The notes beneath the pieces are model-generated. The model saw nothing but the letters and a program-made list of their open reading frames with translations, made no database searches and had not been told where the DNA came from. The position numbers and the translations under genes are program-made. DNA of 34,675 nt, taken from an uncultured Desulfovibrio sp. (GTDB lineage Bacteria; Desulfobacterota; Desulfovibrionia; Desulfovibrionales; Desulfovibrionaceae). Within the stretch, counting starts at the first letter, position 1. Each line of letters opens with the position of its first letter. The stretch spans positions 1-34,675 of the forward strand of contig NZ_CALUYG010000029.1 in NCBI RefSeq assembly GCF_944324935.1, written 5' to 3'. This document shows, piece after piece, positions 26,102-32,618 of the stretch.

Positions 26102-28183
26102 ATGCGCGTTGCCATACAGAACTTTACTGGCGGCGAGATCTCCCCCATCCTCTCCGCGCGGTATGACCTGGCCCGCTACCGCAATTCCGTGGCCTGCATG
26201 GAGAACATGCTTCCCGGCCTGCACGGGGACGTCCGACGCCGGCCCGGCATGCGCTTCGTGGCCGCGCTTGACGGCGACAGCGTCCTGCTGCCCTTCAGCT
26301 TCAGCGCCGAGGCGGGGCAGAACTTCGTACTGGTTTTCGGCAATGGTACGCTGCGCGTGGCCGGCAGCAACGGTTTCGATGCTTCCGCCGGCAATGCCGT
26401 GCTCTCGACGCCCTATACCGGCGAAGAGCTGCTGCACCTTTCCAGCGCCCAGGTGGGCGATACGGTCTATCTGGCCCACAATGCCCACCCCCTGCACAAG
26501 CTCATCCGGCGCGACAGCCTGCCGGCGGGCATGAGCGGCATCCGCTGTCATGGCTATGTCTGGACGCTGGAAAAGGTGGCCCTCAATACCTCGCTGGCCG
26601 CACCGGCACGCCCCTCCGTCACCTTCTCCGGCGAGGGAGGCAGCTTCACCCTGCGTTACCGGGTGGCGGCCGTGGATTCTTCCGGCAACGTCTCGCTGGC
26701 CTCCGCCACGGGCGAGTGCGCCAATGCCCGCCACCCGTCGGACTGGGTGCAGGGCAACTGCGCCACGCTCAGCTGGCGGGCGGTCTCCGGCGCGGTGGAA
26801 TACAACATCTACCGGGAGGAGGCGGGATACTACGGCTTTATCGGCATCGCGCAGGACACGAGCTTCATCGACAACAATTACGAGGCCGACACGTCCGACA
26901 CGCCGCGAGAAGACTGGGACCCCTTCGCCGGGGACAATCATCCCGGGGTCGTCGCCTTCCATCAGCAACGTATGGTGCTGGCCGGCACGCGCAAACAGCC
27001 GCAGGCCTTCTACCTCTCCCGCAGCGGCGACTTTGAAAACTTCCGCAAGTCGCGTCCGCTCCAGGATGACGACCCGCTGGAATACCTCATCGCCTCCGGC
27101 TCCATCGACGCCATCGCCTGGGCGGCCAGCTTCGGCGATCTGCTCATCGGCACGTCCGGCAGCGAATACAAGGCCGCCAGCGGCGACGGCGGGCCGCTCA
27201 CCCCCTCAAGCATCAGCATCACGGTGCAATCCTCCTGGGGGAGCGCCGGCCTTGCGCCCATCATCATCGGCAACTCCATCCTCCATGTGCAGCGGCACGG
27301 CGCCCATGTGCGGGATCTCTTCTACTCTCTTGAAAAGGACGGCTATGCCGGCAACGACCTCTCCATCCTCGCGCCGCACCTCTTTGAAGGACATACCCTG
27401 CGACAATGGGCCTACCAGCAGACGCCGGGCTCCGTGGTCTGGATCGTGCGGGACGACGGCCTGCTGCTGGGTTTCACCTATATGAAGGAGCACGACATCT
27501 GGGGCTGGAGCCGGCATCCTACGGACGGGGTCGTCCGCTCGGTATGCAGCCTCTCCGGCGAGAACGGCGACGATCTCTGGCTGGTGACGCGGCGCGACGT
27601 CAACGGTACGCAGCGCTATTTCCTGGAAGTGCTGGCCCCCCAGTGGGGCGACGGCGACGCCGTCCAGCAGGCGTTCTTCGTGGATTGCGGCAAGACGCTC
27701 TCCCTTTCCGCCCCGGCACGGGAGCTGTCCGGTCTGGATCATCTGGAAGGACGTACGGTCTCGGTGCTGGCGGACGGCAGTCCCGTGGAAGGCTGCGTGG
27801 TGAAAAAAGGCGGCATCGAACTCCCCTATGCCGCACGGACCGTTCAGGTGGGCCTGCCCTGCCCCTCCGTGCTGGGCCTGCTGCCGCTGGAAAGCGACGG
27901 GCAGTACGGTTCGACCCTCGGCAAGCGGCGAGCCTACGGACGCTGCACCCTGCGCATGCACCGCAGCGTGGGCGGCAAGTACGGACCAAGCCGGGAGGAG
28001 CTCTACGATCTGCCGGTGCTGCCCGAAGTCTGGGGCAGCGCCTGCGAACCCTACACCGGCGATGTGGACTGCCTGCCCGGCGGCACGCAGGAAGCCCGTA
28101 CGAGCCTCTGGCTGGTGCAGGACCGCCCCCTGCCCTTCCATCTGGCCGCCGTGGTACTGGATGTGGATTTTGGGGAAGTCTGA
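26102..28183 (+). CDS. Tail nozzle protein (tubular protein B-like)
   Basis: 693 aa. The N-terminus IQNFTGGEISPILSARYDLA with YRNSVACMENMLPGLHGDVR and RRPGMRFVAAL is typical of the large short-tail nozzle family (T7 gp12-like). Later parts include QQRMVLAGTRKQPQAFYLSR and GFTYMKEHDIWGWSRH. Six copies would form the tail tip. The C-terminus (FHLAAVVLDVDFGEV) looks complete; the mobile element begins only 6 bp after the stop, so the insertion did not damage the gene. Confidence 0.82.
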   Translation: MRVAIQNFTGGEISPILSARYDLARYRNSVACMENMLPGLHGDVRRRPGMRFVAALDGDSVLLPFSFSAEAGQNFVLVFGNGTLRVAGSNGFDASAGNAVLSTPYTGEELLHLSSAQVGDTVYLAHNAHPLHKLIRRDSLPAGMSGIRCHGYVWTLEKVALNTSLAAPARPSVTFSGEGGSFTLRYRVAAVDSSGNVSLASATGECANARHPSDWVQGNCATLSWRAVSGAVEYNIYREEAGYYGFIGIAQDTSFIDNNYEADTSDTPREDWDPFAGDNHPGVVAFHQQRMVLAGTRKQPQAFYLSRSGDFENFRKSRPLQDDDPLEYLIASGSIDAIAWAASFGDLLIGTSGSEYKAASGDGGPLTPSSISITVQSSWGSAGLAPIIIGNSILHVQRHGAHVRDLFYSLEKDGYAGNDLSILAPHLFEGHTLRQWAYQQTPGSVVWIVRDDGLLLGFTYMKEHDIWGWSRHPTDGVVRSVCSLSGENGDDLWLVTRRDVNGTQRYFLEVLAPQWGDGDAVQQAFFVDCGKTLSLSAPARELSGLDHLEGRTVSVLADGSPVEGCVVKKGGIELPYAARTVQVGLPCPSVLGLLPLESDGQYGSTLGKRRAYGRCTLRMHRSVGGKYGPSREELYDLPVLPEVWGSACEPYTGDVDCLPGGTQEARTSLWLVQDRPLPFHLAAVVLDVDFGEV

Positions 28184-28189
28184 TACAGG

Positions 28190-28417
28190 GGCAGATTGTC
28201 AATTGAAAGTTAACAGAGGGCTTGCCAAAAAAAGAACGCCCCATGACAGTTGTTTTGTGAACAAACACCTCAACAACGAGGAGCTGTCATGGGGCAAAAG
28301 CACCTTTGGCGTACCTCAAAAGATAAGAACGCGGGAAAGCCGACGGCTTTTCTTACCGCCTATGTGCGGGAGGGATTGAGGAATTACTGATCCCCGGATT
28401 TCGTTTGACAATCTGCC
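28190..28417. mobile_element. 228-bp MITE-like element with 13-bp terminal inverted repeats
   Basis: GGCAGATTGTCAA at 28190 and TTGACAATCTGCC ending at 28417 are perfect 13-bp terminal inverted repeats. The first 76 bp match the repeat at 1-76 in inverted orientation (71/76). Inside are the perfect 12-bp inverted repeat GCCCCATGACAG (28238-28249) / CTGTCATGGGGC (28284-28295), TTGTT/AACAA, and GAAAGCCGACGGCTTTTC (28335-28352), which is terminator-like. An ATG at 28289 with GAGGAG upstream opens a 33-codon frame (ending at 28390), possibly the remnant start of a transposase; I do not recognise it. No target-site duplication is evident. It lies between the nozzle gene and the GNAT gene. Confidence 0.7.
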
Positions 28418-28481
28418 ACAAAAGGTTTCCCTCCCCGCAAAAAAGAAAGACACACCTCCAACGACAACACAAGGAGACCGC

Positions 28482-28937
28482 ATGGTTGCCATCCAAACGG
28501 AAACATTCGCACAGGTACGGGAAGAGGCCTTGCCGCTGACCCGCGCCCATTGGGATGAGGTGGAGGCCGCGTTGCACGGCCCGGAGACCGCCCCTCTCGA
28601 CGCGGAGCAGTACGCCCGCTGGGAGGCGCTGGACATGCTGCACATAAGCACGCTGCGGCAGGACGGCCGCCTGGCCGGTTACGCCGCCTTCAGCCTCTGC
28701 CCCTGCCCGCATCGTCCCGGCGTGCGGCTGGCGGCGCTGGACGGGCTGTATCTTGCGCCCGGTCTGCGCGGCGGTCTTGCCGTGCTGCGTCTTCTGCGGC
28801 AGGCGGAAACGGCGCTGGCGGAACGGGGCGTGGGGCTCATCCAGTACAGTTCGCCCGCCTCTCGTCCCTGCGATGCGCTCTATCGCCGCCTGGGCGCACA
28901 ACACACCGAGAGCATCTGGCACAAGGAGGTACGCTGA
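28482..28937 (+). CDS. Phage GNAT-family acetyltransferase-like protein
   Basis: 151 aa. It follows the GNAT fold order: GRLAGYAAFSLCPCPH (strands 2-3), AALDGLYLAPGLRGGLAVLR (strand 4 and the acetyl-CoA loop region, LRGGLA in place of R-x-x-G-x-G/A), then a helix, LIQYSSPAS and ALYRRLGAQHTESIWHK. GNAT-like proteins are common in this position in short-tailed phages. The target is unknown. Its ribosome-binding site (AAGGAG) lies 64 bp beyond the mobile element. Stop and next start overlap by one base. Confidence 0.75.
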   Translation: MVAIQTETFAQVREEALPLTRAHWDEVEAALHGPETAPLDAEQYARWEALDMLHISTLRQDGRLAGYAAFSLCPCPHRPGVRLAALDGLYLAPGLRGGLAVLRLLRQAETALAERGVGLIQYSSPASRPCDALYRRLGAQHTESIWHKEVR

Positions 28938-29512
28938 TGGCCGTCGCCAGCACCACCGCCGCCGTGATCAGCGCCGCCGTGGCGCTGGCCGGGACCGCCG
29001 CCGGGGCTTACGGGGCGGTACGTCAGGCCGAAAGCGCCCGGCAGCAGCAGGAATATCAGGCAAAGCTCGCCAGCCGGCAGGCGCAGATAGCGGAGCAGAA
29101 CGCCCAGCAGCAGGAGGAAGCCGCCCGACAGAACCGTCGGGAAGGGTATGAGGCCGCCGTACAGAAACGGCAGGAGGCCGCCCGCATCATCGGGCAGCAG
29201 CGGGCGGCCTCCGGGGCGTCCGGCACGCAGATCGACGCGGGCAGCGCGCTGGACGTCAATCTGGATACCGCCGAAAAGGGGGAGATTGACGCCTTTTCCC
29301 AGCGGGAACAGGGGCTCAGGGCCGCCCACAACAATGAACTTGCCGCCTGGAGCTCACGCAACAGCGCGGAAAGCTCGGCCCTTCAGGCCCAATATCATCA
29401 GCAGCAGGCCACCACCGATTACCTTGGCCTTTCGCAAAGCCTGCTCGGCAGTGCCCAGAAAGCCGGGCGCAATTTCCAGCTCCTCACCGGCCGCGGCCCC
29501 ACGCTGGGCTGA
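28937..29512 (+). CDS. Internal virion / ejection protein, T7 gp14-like
   Basis: 191 aa. One hydrophobic Ala-rich N-terminal segment (about 4-26) is followed by a long Gln/Ala-rich coiled coil (AESARQQQEYQAKLASRQAQ), a conserved middle QQRAASGASGTQIDAGSALD and a helical end. This pattern is typical of the first small ejection protein of T7-type phages, which forms an outer-membrane pore on infection. In T7 it is followed by gp15 and gp16; here a strong hairpin and glmU follow at once, so those partners are missing. Confidence 0.8.
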   Translation: MAVASTTAAVISAAVALAGTAAGAYGAVRQAESARQQQEYQAKLASRQAQIAEQNAQQQEEAARQNRREGYEAAVQKRQEAARIIGQQRAASGASGTQIDAGSALDVNLDTAEKGEIDAFSQREQGLRAAHNNELAAWSSRNSAESSALQAQYHQQQATTDYLGLSQSLLGSAQKAGRNFQLLTGRGPTLG

Positions 29513-29519
29513 GCGGCAG

Positions 29520-29554
29520 CCGTCCGCGCGGGGGGGAACCTCCCCGCGCGACGG
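29520..29554. terminator. Hairpin between the prophage end and glmU
   Basis: Arms from 29520 and ending at 29554 (CCGTCCGCGCGGGG against CCCCGCGCGACGG) pair with one mismatch/bulge. It lies 8 bp after the last phage gene and 17 bp beyond the glmU stop, so it can serve both converging transcripts. On either strand there is no long U-tract. Confidence 0.55.
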
Positions 29555-29570
29555 CCACGCCATATCCCAG

Positions 29571-30926
29571 TCAGCCGCGACGGGGAAGGTTTTTTTGCCG
29601 GCCGCGGGCAATGCCCATCTCCCCGTCCGGGACGTCCCTGGTGATCACCGAGCCCGCGCCGATGAGCGTATCCGCGCCCACGCGCACCGGCGCCACCAGC
29701 GCCGTATTGCTGCCGATGAAGGCCCGCTCGCCGATGCGGGTCTGGAACTTGTTCTTGCCGTCGTAGTTGCAGGTGATGGTTCCCGCGCCGATATTGCTGC
29801 CCGCGCCGATGTCCGCATCCCCCAGATAGGTCAGGTGGTTGGCCTTGGCCCCCCTGCCGAGACGCGCCTTTTTCAGCTCCACGAAATTGCCCACATGCGA
29901 CTCCGCCTCCAGCACGGCCCCGGGCCGCAGCCGGGCATACGGCCCCACCTGCGTGTCCGGCCCCACTTCCGCGCGTTCCAGATGGCAGAAGGAACGGATA
30001 TCCGCCCCGGCCGCCACCTCGCTCTCGCGGATGACGCAATGTGAGGCGATGCTCGCGCCGCCCCGGATGACGGATCTTCCGTAGATCTCGCACGGACCAG
30101 TGATCTCCACCCCCGGCTCCACGACGGCCAGCGGGCTGATGCGCACGCTCTCCGGCGCATGAAGCATGACCCCGGAGGCCAGCAGGGCCGTATTGACGCG
30201 CCGGCGCAAGATCTCCTCGCAGCGGCTCAGTTCCAGCGGCGAATTGATGCCCAGCAGGCTGGTGTCGCTGCCGCACTGCACGCCCATGACCGTCATGCTT
30301 TCGGCAACGGCCAGGCTCACCAGATCCGTGATGTAATATTCCCCGCTCTTGTTGGCATTGGTCAGACGCGGCAGCAGCCGGGCGACCTGTTCCCGCTTCA
30401 GGGAATACATGCCCGCGTTGACTTCGCCCGTGGCCGCGCCGAAGGTCTCCAGACAGTAGTCCTTGGCCTCCACGATGGCACGGACGCTGCCGTCGTCATT
30501 ACGCACGACCCGCCCATACGCGCCGGGCTCGTCCAGCACGATGGTGGCAAAGGCCACATCCGCTCCGGCGGCGCCTTCCCGGAAGTGGCGCACCAGTTCG
30601 GCGGTGATCAGCGGCGTGTCCCCGTTGACCACGAGCAGGCGCTCCACGCCGGCGGCTTCCAGATCCGGCATGGCCGTTTGCAGGGCATGCCCCGTGCCGA
30701 GCTGCTGCTCCTGGAGCACGAAACGCTCCTCGGGAAAGGCCGCACGTACCATATCGCTGCCGTGTCCCACGACTATCCAGACATTTTCTCCGAAGACGGG
30801 GCGCAAGGCCTCCCGCACATGACGGAGCATGGATTCCCCAAGCAGGGTCTGCAAGACCTTGGGCTTGCGGGAATGCATGCGCGTCCCCTTGCCTGCCGCC
30901 AATATCAGGGCCGCCTCTTTCGGCAT
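29571..30926 (-). CDS. glmU: Bifunctional GlmU (GlcN-1-P acetyltransferase / UDP-GlcNAc pyrophosphorylase)
   Basis: 451 aa, normal length. The uridyltransferase domain begins with LILAAGKGTRMHSRKPKVLQ and contains EQQLGTGHALQTAMPDLEAA and VVNGDTPLI. The C-terminal left-handed beta-helix acetyltransferase has VGNFVELKKARLGRGAKANH, YLGDADIGAGSNIGAGTITC and NYDGKNKFQT. The enzyme makes UDP-GlcNAc for peptidoglycan and lipopolysaccharide. I chose the ATG at 30926 because AAGGAGAAAAGG precedes it and the domain starts there; longer in-frame frames go to 31121. It is convergent with the prophage late operon. Confidence 0.96.
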   Translation of the reverse strand: MPKEAALILAAGKGTRMHSRKPKVLQTLLGESMLRHVREALRPVFGENVWIVVGHGSDMVRAAFPEERFVLQEQQLGTGHALQTAMPDLEAAGVERLLVVNGDTPLITAELVRHFREGAAGADVAFATIVLDEPGAYGRVVRNDDGSVRAIVEAKDYCLETFGAATGEVNAGMYSLKREQVARLLPRLTNANKSGEYYITDLVSLAVAESMTVMGVQCGSDTSLLGINSPLELSRCEEILRRRVNTALLASGVMLHAPESVRISPLAVVEPGVEITGPCEIYGRSVIRGGASIASHCVIRESEVAAGADIRSFCHLERAEVGPDTQVGPYARLRPGAVLEAESHVGNFVELKKARLGRGAKANHLTYLGDADIGAGSNIGAGTITCNYDGKNKFQTRIGERAFIGSNTALVAPVRVGADTLIGAGSVITRDVPDGEMGIARGRQKNLPRRG

Positions 30927-31053
30927 GACCTTTTCTCCTTTTTTCCTGCGATCTCGTTGCGGGGAAGATAGCCCCCGCCAGACGGCATGGCAAGCGTCGT
31001 CCCGCCTGTCCGTGTGACGAAACGACGACATCACGGCGACGATCTCCCGTCCG

Positions 31054-31105
31054 GGCATCGCCGGCGTCCGCCGCACGCCATGACGCAGCGGACGCCGGGG
31101 ATGCC
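31054..31105. terminator. Hairpin downstream of the mini zinc protein
   Basis: Arms 31054-31071 and 31088-31105 pair at 16 of 18 positions with a 16-base loop. A second tight hairpin (31109-31117/31120-31128) stands between it and the gene end. They lie between the zinc protein stop (minus) and the glmU start, so together they probably end the zinc protein transcript. The rest of 30927-31149 shows nothing else. Confidence 0.45.
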
Positions 31106-31149
31106 GCACGCCGCCGTACACGGCGGCGGTCCGTCAGCCCGGGCCGGAC

Positions 31150-31383
31150 CTAGACCGTGCCCGTGCCATGACACACGGGACAGGGCACGTTGTTGCCGCA
31201 GCGGGCGCAGCTGCCCGGCAGGATGGTCTTCTTGCCCTGGCAGCGGGGACAGGTCTGCTCTCCGGCAGCGGTTTTCACCACACCGGAACCAAGGCAGTCG
31301 GGACAGACGATGCGCAGCTGGTGGTTCCAGCAGGCGCCGCAGGTGACGCGACCGATGCCGTCGCACTGGGGACAGGTACTCAT
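31150..31383 (-). CDS. Mini zinc-binding protein with DnaJ-type CxxCxGxG repeats
   Basis: 77 aa with six CxxC pairs: CPQCDGIG, CGAC, CPDCLGSG, CPRCQGKK, CARC and CPVCHGTG. Three are full CxxCxGxG units as in the DnaJ cysteine-rich domain, so two or three zinc ions are likely. No J domain or other domain is attached. A GAGGAGG precedes the ATG at 31383; a longer in-frame frame to 31584 is rejected for lack of such a site. Stand-alone proteins of this type are usually annotated as zinc-ribbon or chaperone-like; function is unknown. Confidence 0.8.
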   Translation of the reverse strand: MSTCPQCDGIGRVTCGACWNHQLRIVCPDCLGSGVVKTAAGEQTCPRCQGKKTILPGSCARCGNNVPCPVCHGTGTV

Positions 31384-31602
31384 AGGGGCCTCCTCGGCAG
31401 GTCTGCATGCCTGCCGGCAGATGACGCATCCGGCCAGGACCGCCCGCCGGATGCGGGATGCCGGGCGGTCGTACTCCACCCTAGGCCCTGCCCTGCGCGG
31501 CGTCAACCACGGCTTGCCGGTCGGACAGCGCCGCAGCGTCTGCCCGCCCGCGCGCCCTCCCCGCATGGCCGGGCGGACCGCCATCGCATCCTGCCGGGCA
31601 TG

Positions 31603-31654
31603 TTGACAAATAAATATTTTACATACATTATATCAAAATAAATCATATCAAAAT
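31603..31654 (+). promoter_or_regulatory. Promoter and possible operator of the second repressor gene
   Basis: A consensus TTGACA (31603-31608) is followed after 17 bp by CATTAT (31626-31631), in a sharply AT-rich tract. ATATCAAAAT is repeated directly at 31630-31639 and 31645-31654, 15 bp apart, just downstream of the -10. Such repeats could be the autoregulatory operator of the repressor encoded 32 bp further on. The remaining intergenic DNA, 31384-31600, shows no feature. Confidence 0.6.
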
Positions 31655-31685
31655 CAACCTGAACTTGTTATTGTCGAGGTATGCC

Positions 31686-32375
31686 ATGAGCGATGCTACC
31701 GCCTGTACCGATACCCTTGCCCGTCTTATGAAGGCCCTGGACTCCCGCTCGGATGCCGAGCTGGCCCGCGCCCTGAGCATCAGCCCGCAATCGGTGAGCG
31801 GGGCCCGCCGCCGGGGCGAAGTGCCGCCGGCCTGGGTGCAGCTCTGCGCCGAAAAGACCGGCTGCAATGCGCACTGGCTGTTCTTCGGTCAGGGGCCCAT
31901 GTTCCTGCCGCCACATCTGACGGACGGGACAGGTAGTGCGGACGGAGAAACAGGGGCGGACATGATCACCATCCCGCTGGTGGAGGCACGCCTCTCCGCC
32001 GGGACGGGCAGCCTTGAGGTCAACGGCGGTACGGAAGGAGGGCACGCCTTTCGCGGCGACTTCCTCCGGCGCAAGGGCAATCCCCGCCGCATGGTGCTCA
32101 TGCGCGTTTCCGGAGACAGCATGGTGCCGGAGATCTTCGACAACGACCTTGTGCTGCTCGATCAGGGCCAGACGGAGATCACGCCCGGCCGCCTGTATGC
32201 CGTCGGCTTCGAGGACGCCATCTACATCAAGCGCATCGACATGCTGCCCGGCAAGATCATCCTGCGCAGCGTCAATCCGGCCTATGCGCCGGTGACGCTC
32301 GACCTGCGGGGCGACTGCGCGGAGCAGTTCCGCGTCATCGGCCGCGTGCTCTGGTCGGGACGGGAATACCGTTAG
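31686..32375 (+). CDS. Second CI-type repressor (phage CI HTH + S24 peptidase)
   Basis: 229 aa. The N-terminal domain LARLMKALDSRSDAELARAL with SISPQSVSGARRRGEVPPAW is of the phage CI-repressor helix-turn-helix type and differs from the prophage repressor. The S24 domain has cleavage pair Ala105-Gly106 (ARLSAGTGS), Ser145 (VSGDSM) and Lys182 (IYIKRID). Its C-terminal half is clearly related to the repressor at 12195-12872 (EARLSAG-GSLE, DFLRRKGNP-RMVL, VSGDSM). I took the ATG at 31686, preceded by GAGGT, rather than a TTG at 31665. No phage genes follow, so its targets are elsewhere or it is an orphan from a lost prophage. Confidence 0.9.
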   Translation: MSDATACTDTLARLMKALDSRSDAELARALSISPQSVSGARRRGEVPPAWVQLCAEKTGCNAHWLFFGQGPMFLPPHLTDGTGSADGETGADMITIPLVEARLSAGTGSLEVNGGTEGGHAFRGDFLRRKGNPRRMVLMRVSGDSMVPEIFDNDLVLLDQGQTEITPGRLYAVGFEDAIYIKRIDMLPGKIILRSVNPAYAPVTLDLRGDCAEQFRVIGRVLWSGREYR

Positions 32376-32467
32376 CGCGTTTTGCCTGTGAAGAAGACAA
32401 GCTGCAATGCGGCGGCACAACCCGCCCGGCAGACGCCGCAGCAGAAGCATGTCCGTCTGAAAAAGCA

Positions 32468-32505
32468 GCCCCGGCGCGCAGACTTTTTCCGCTGCACGCC
32501 GGGGC
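32468..32505. terminator. Inverted repeat downstream of the second repressor
   Basis: GCCCCGGCG (32468-32476) and CGCCGGGGC (32497-32505) are perfect 9-bp arms 93 bp after the repressor stop, with a 20-base loop. It may end the repressor transcript. The open frame 32382-32813 that covers it is judged non-coding. Confidence 0.35.
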
Positions 32506-32584
32506 GATCCTTCTACCGCTTGCCAGTGCGGGCCGTCCATCGGCTGTTCATCGCAACCTGGCGGCATGCCGTTGGGCATCAGCT

Positions 32585-32605
32585 TCAGCCTGAAAAGCAG
32601 GCTGA
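32585..32605 (-). terminator. Short hairpin after the SGNH-like gene
   Basis: TCAGCCTG and CAGGCTGA form an 8-bp stem with a 5-base loop, 14 bp beyond the stop codon of the minus-strand SGNH-like gene. It has no U-tract, so terminator function is tentative. Confidence 0.4.
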
Positions 32606-32618
32606 CAAGGCGAGCCCG

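Larger units (their letters stand above)
11900..29560 (+). mobile_element. Compact prophage with Mu-like regulation/lysis and a podovirus-type virion
   Basis: Approximate limits. Contents in order are a zinc ribbon, the divergent repressor, a Mor-like activator, endolysin, holin, a DUF2730 protein, terminase, connector, capsid, tail and ejection genes, all on the plus strand after the repressor. The structural order follows Bordetella phage BPP-1 and T7-type short-tailed phages, while the activator and lysis set are Mu-like. No integrase, transposase, replication gene or att repeat was found, and the expected gp15/gp16-like large ejection proteins are absent before glmU. The ends were set from gene content, not from a defined junction. 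Confidence 0.8.

Noticed and set aside
11900..29570. Prophage attachment sites or integrase
   Set aside because: No tRNA, no integrase gene and no convincing direct repeats at the two ends.
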